A stretch of DNA of 64,000 bases, taken from Echinostoma caproni. Its lineage: Eukaryota > Platyhelminthes > Trematoda > Plagiorchiida > Echinostomatidae. The position numbers were made by a program, and so were the translations under genes. Below the pieces are notes generated by a model. That model saw nothing but the letters and a program-made list of their open reading frames with translations, was not told where the DNA came from and did no database searches. Shown piece by piece: positions 63,683-64,000 of this stretch (positions are counted from its first letter, which is position 1; each line of letters begins with the position of its first letter). The stretch covers positions 140,238 to 204,237 of the forward strand of contig UZAN01039378.1 of NCBI GenBank assembly GCA_900618425.1. Reading direction: 5' to 3'.

Positions 63683-63799
63683 TGTACCAAAGGAAAAGCT
63701 GAACTCCGTCTTTGGGCTGGTCAGACTTGGTTGATGAAAATCGGGTACTGTCGTTTGTTTCTGTTTGAATATGATCTGCGGATGGATATATGTGAATGA
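63683..63799 (+). CDS. Candidate terminal exon after a strong acceptor
   Basis: The acceptor ATTACTTCACTTTACAG (ending at 63682) is one of the best in the window. In phase 0 the frame runs 38 codons to TGA 63797-63799 and begins CTKGKAELRLWAGQTWLMKI. In another phase the frame VPKEKLNSVFGLVRLG is open for a shorter distance up to a possible donor (CTTG|GTTGAT), so the reading frame is not decided. It follows the 63411 candidate by 77 bases, a short intron by any standard. Family not recognised. Confidence 0.25.
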   Translation, partial: CTKGKAELRLWAGQTWLMKIGYCRLFLFEYDLRMDICE

Positions 63800-64000
63800 G
63801 TGGTTTTCCTAAAATTGGGTAACTCCTTCACGGCTGTTAGCCATCATAGTTCAAGCGCCAAAATTAAGTTCTACAGTCAAAAAACTCGAGCATTACAACT
63901 TGTTTCTAATCATTTTTGTTATTCCTGGCGTTTGGTTGACATTGAAACATTCGACCGTTCCACTTGCCTCGACCCAGTGTCCTAATTCTAAGATTTTCAC

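Noticed and set aside
1..64000. Bacterial or phage features such as operons, CRISPR arrays, insertion sequences or attachment sites.
   Set aside because: The base composition, absence of long packed genes and presence of animal retroelement families show that this is eukaryotic DNA. No regularly spaced short repeats were found.

Overview
The window is nuclear DNA of an animal, most probably a digenean flatworm (fluke). It is AT-rich and gene-poor. It has no bacterial-style operons and no open reading frame with an obvious cellular function. Its recognisable content is decayed retroelements of the kinds that fill trematode genomes: a Penelope-like element, a CR1-like LINE, an RTE-like LINE, tRNA-derived short repeats, and a SINE carrying a hammerhead-ribozyme fold like that of the schistosome Sm-alpha family. 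I did not run a search, so the organism call rests on recognising these families by eye. The genus is not resolved.

Layout. 1-8.4 kb is mostly unexplained AT-rich DNA with two weak exon candidates. 8.45-10.0 kb holds a broken Penelope-like element on the minus strand (reverse transcriptase, then GIY-YIG endonuclease), followed by one copy of a small dispersed repeat. 10.8-11.3 kb holds two tandem copies of a tRNA-derived repeat spaced 299 bp apart, followed by a GC-richer stretch to 12.0 kb that looks repeat-derived. 16.0-18.1 kb is a broken CR1-like LINE on the minus strand. 22.07 kb has a degenerate hammerhead-like core. 24.3-24.73 kb holds an Sm-alpha-like SINE next to a 231-bp foldback repeat. 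28.74-28.93 kb is a tail-to-tail inverted pair of the tRNA-derived repeat. 29.2-32.2 kb is a nearly full-length but dead RTE-like LINE on the plus strand. 32.7-58 kb is largely featureless, with microsatellites, two more copies of the dispersed repeat (one with a perfect TGACGTCA) and weak exon candidates. From 58.7 kb to the right end there are four plus-strand segments with splice-like borders, the best hint of a host gene.

Nothing here is a working mobile element. All three reverse transcriptases carry stops or frameshifts, and each has lost or altered a residue in the catalytic aspartate motifs. The small RNA-type repeats (tRNA-like promoters, hammerhead folds) are the parts most likely to retain any activity. 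The exon calls rest on an open frame and splice-site appearance only. Open frames of 60-140 codons are expected by chance in DNA of this composition, so those calls carry low confidence.
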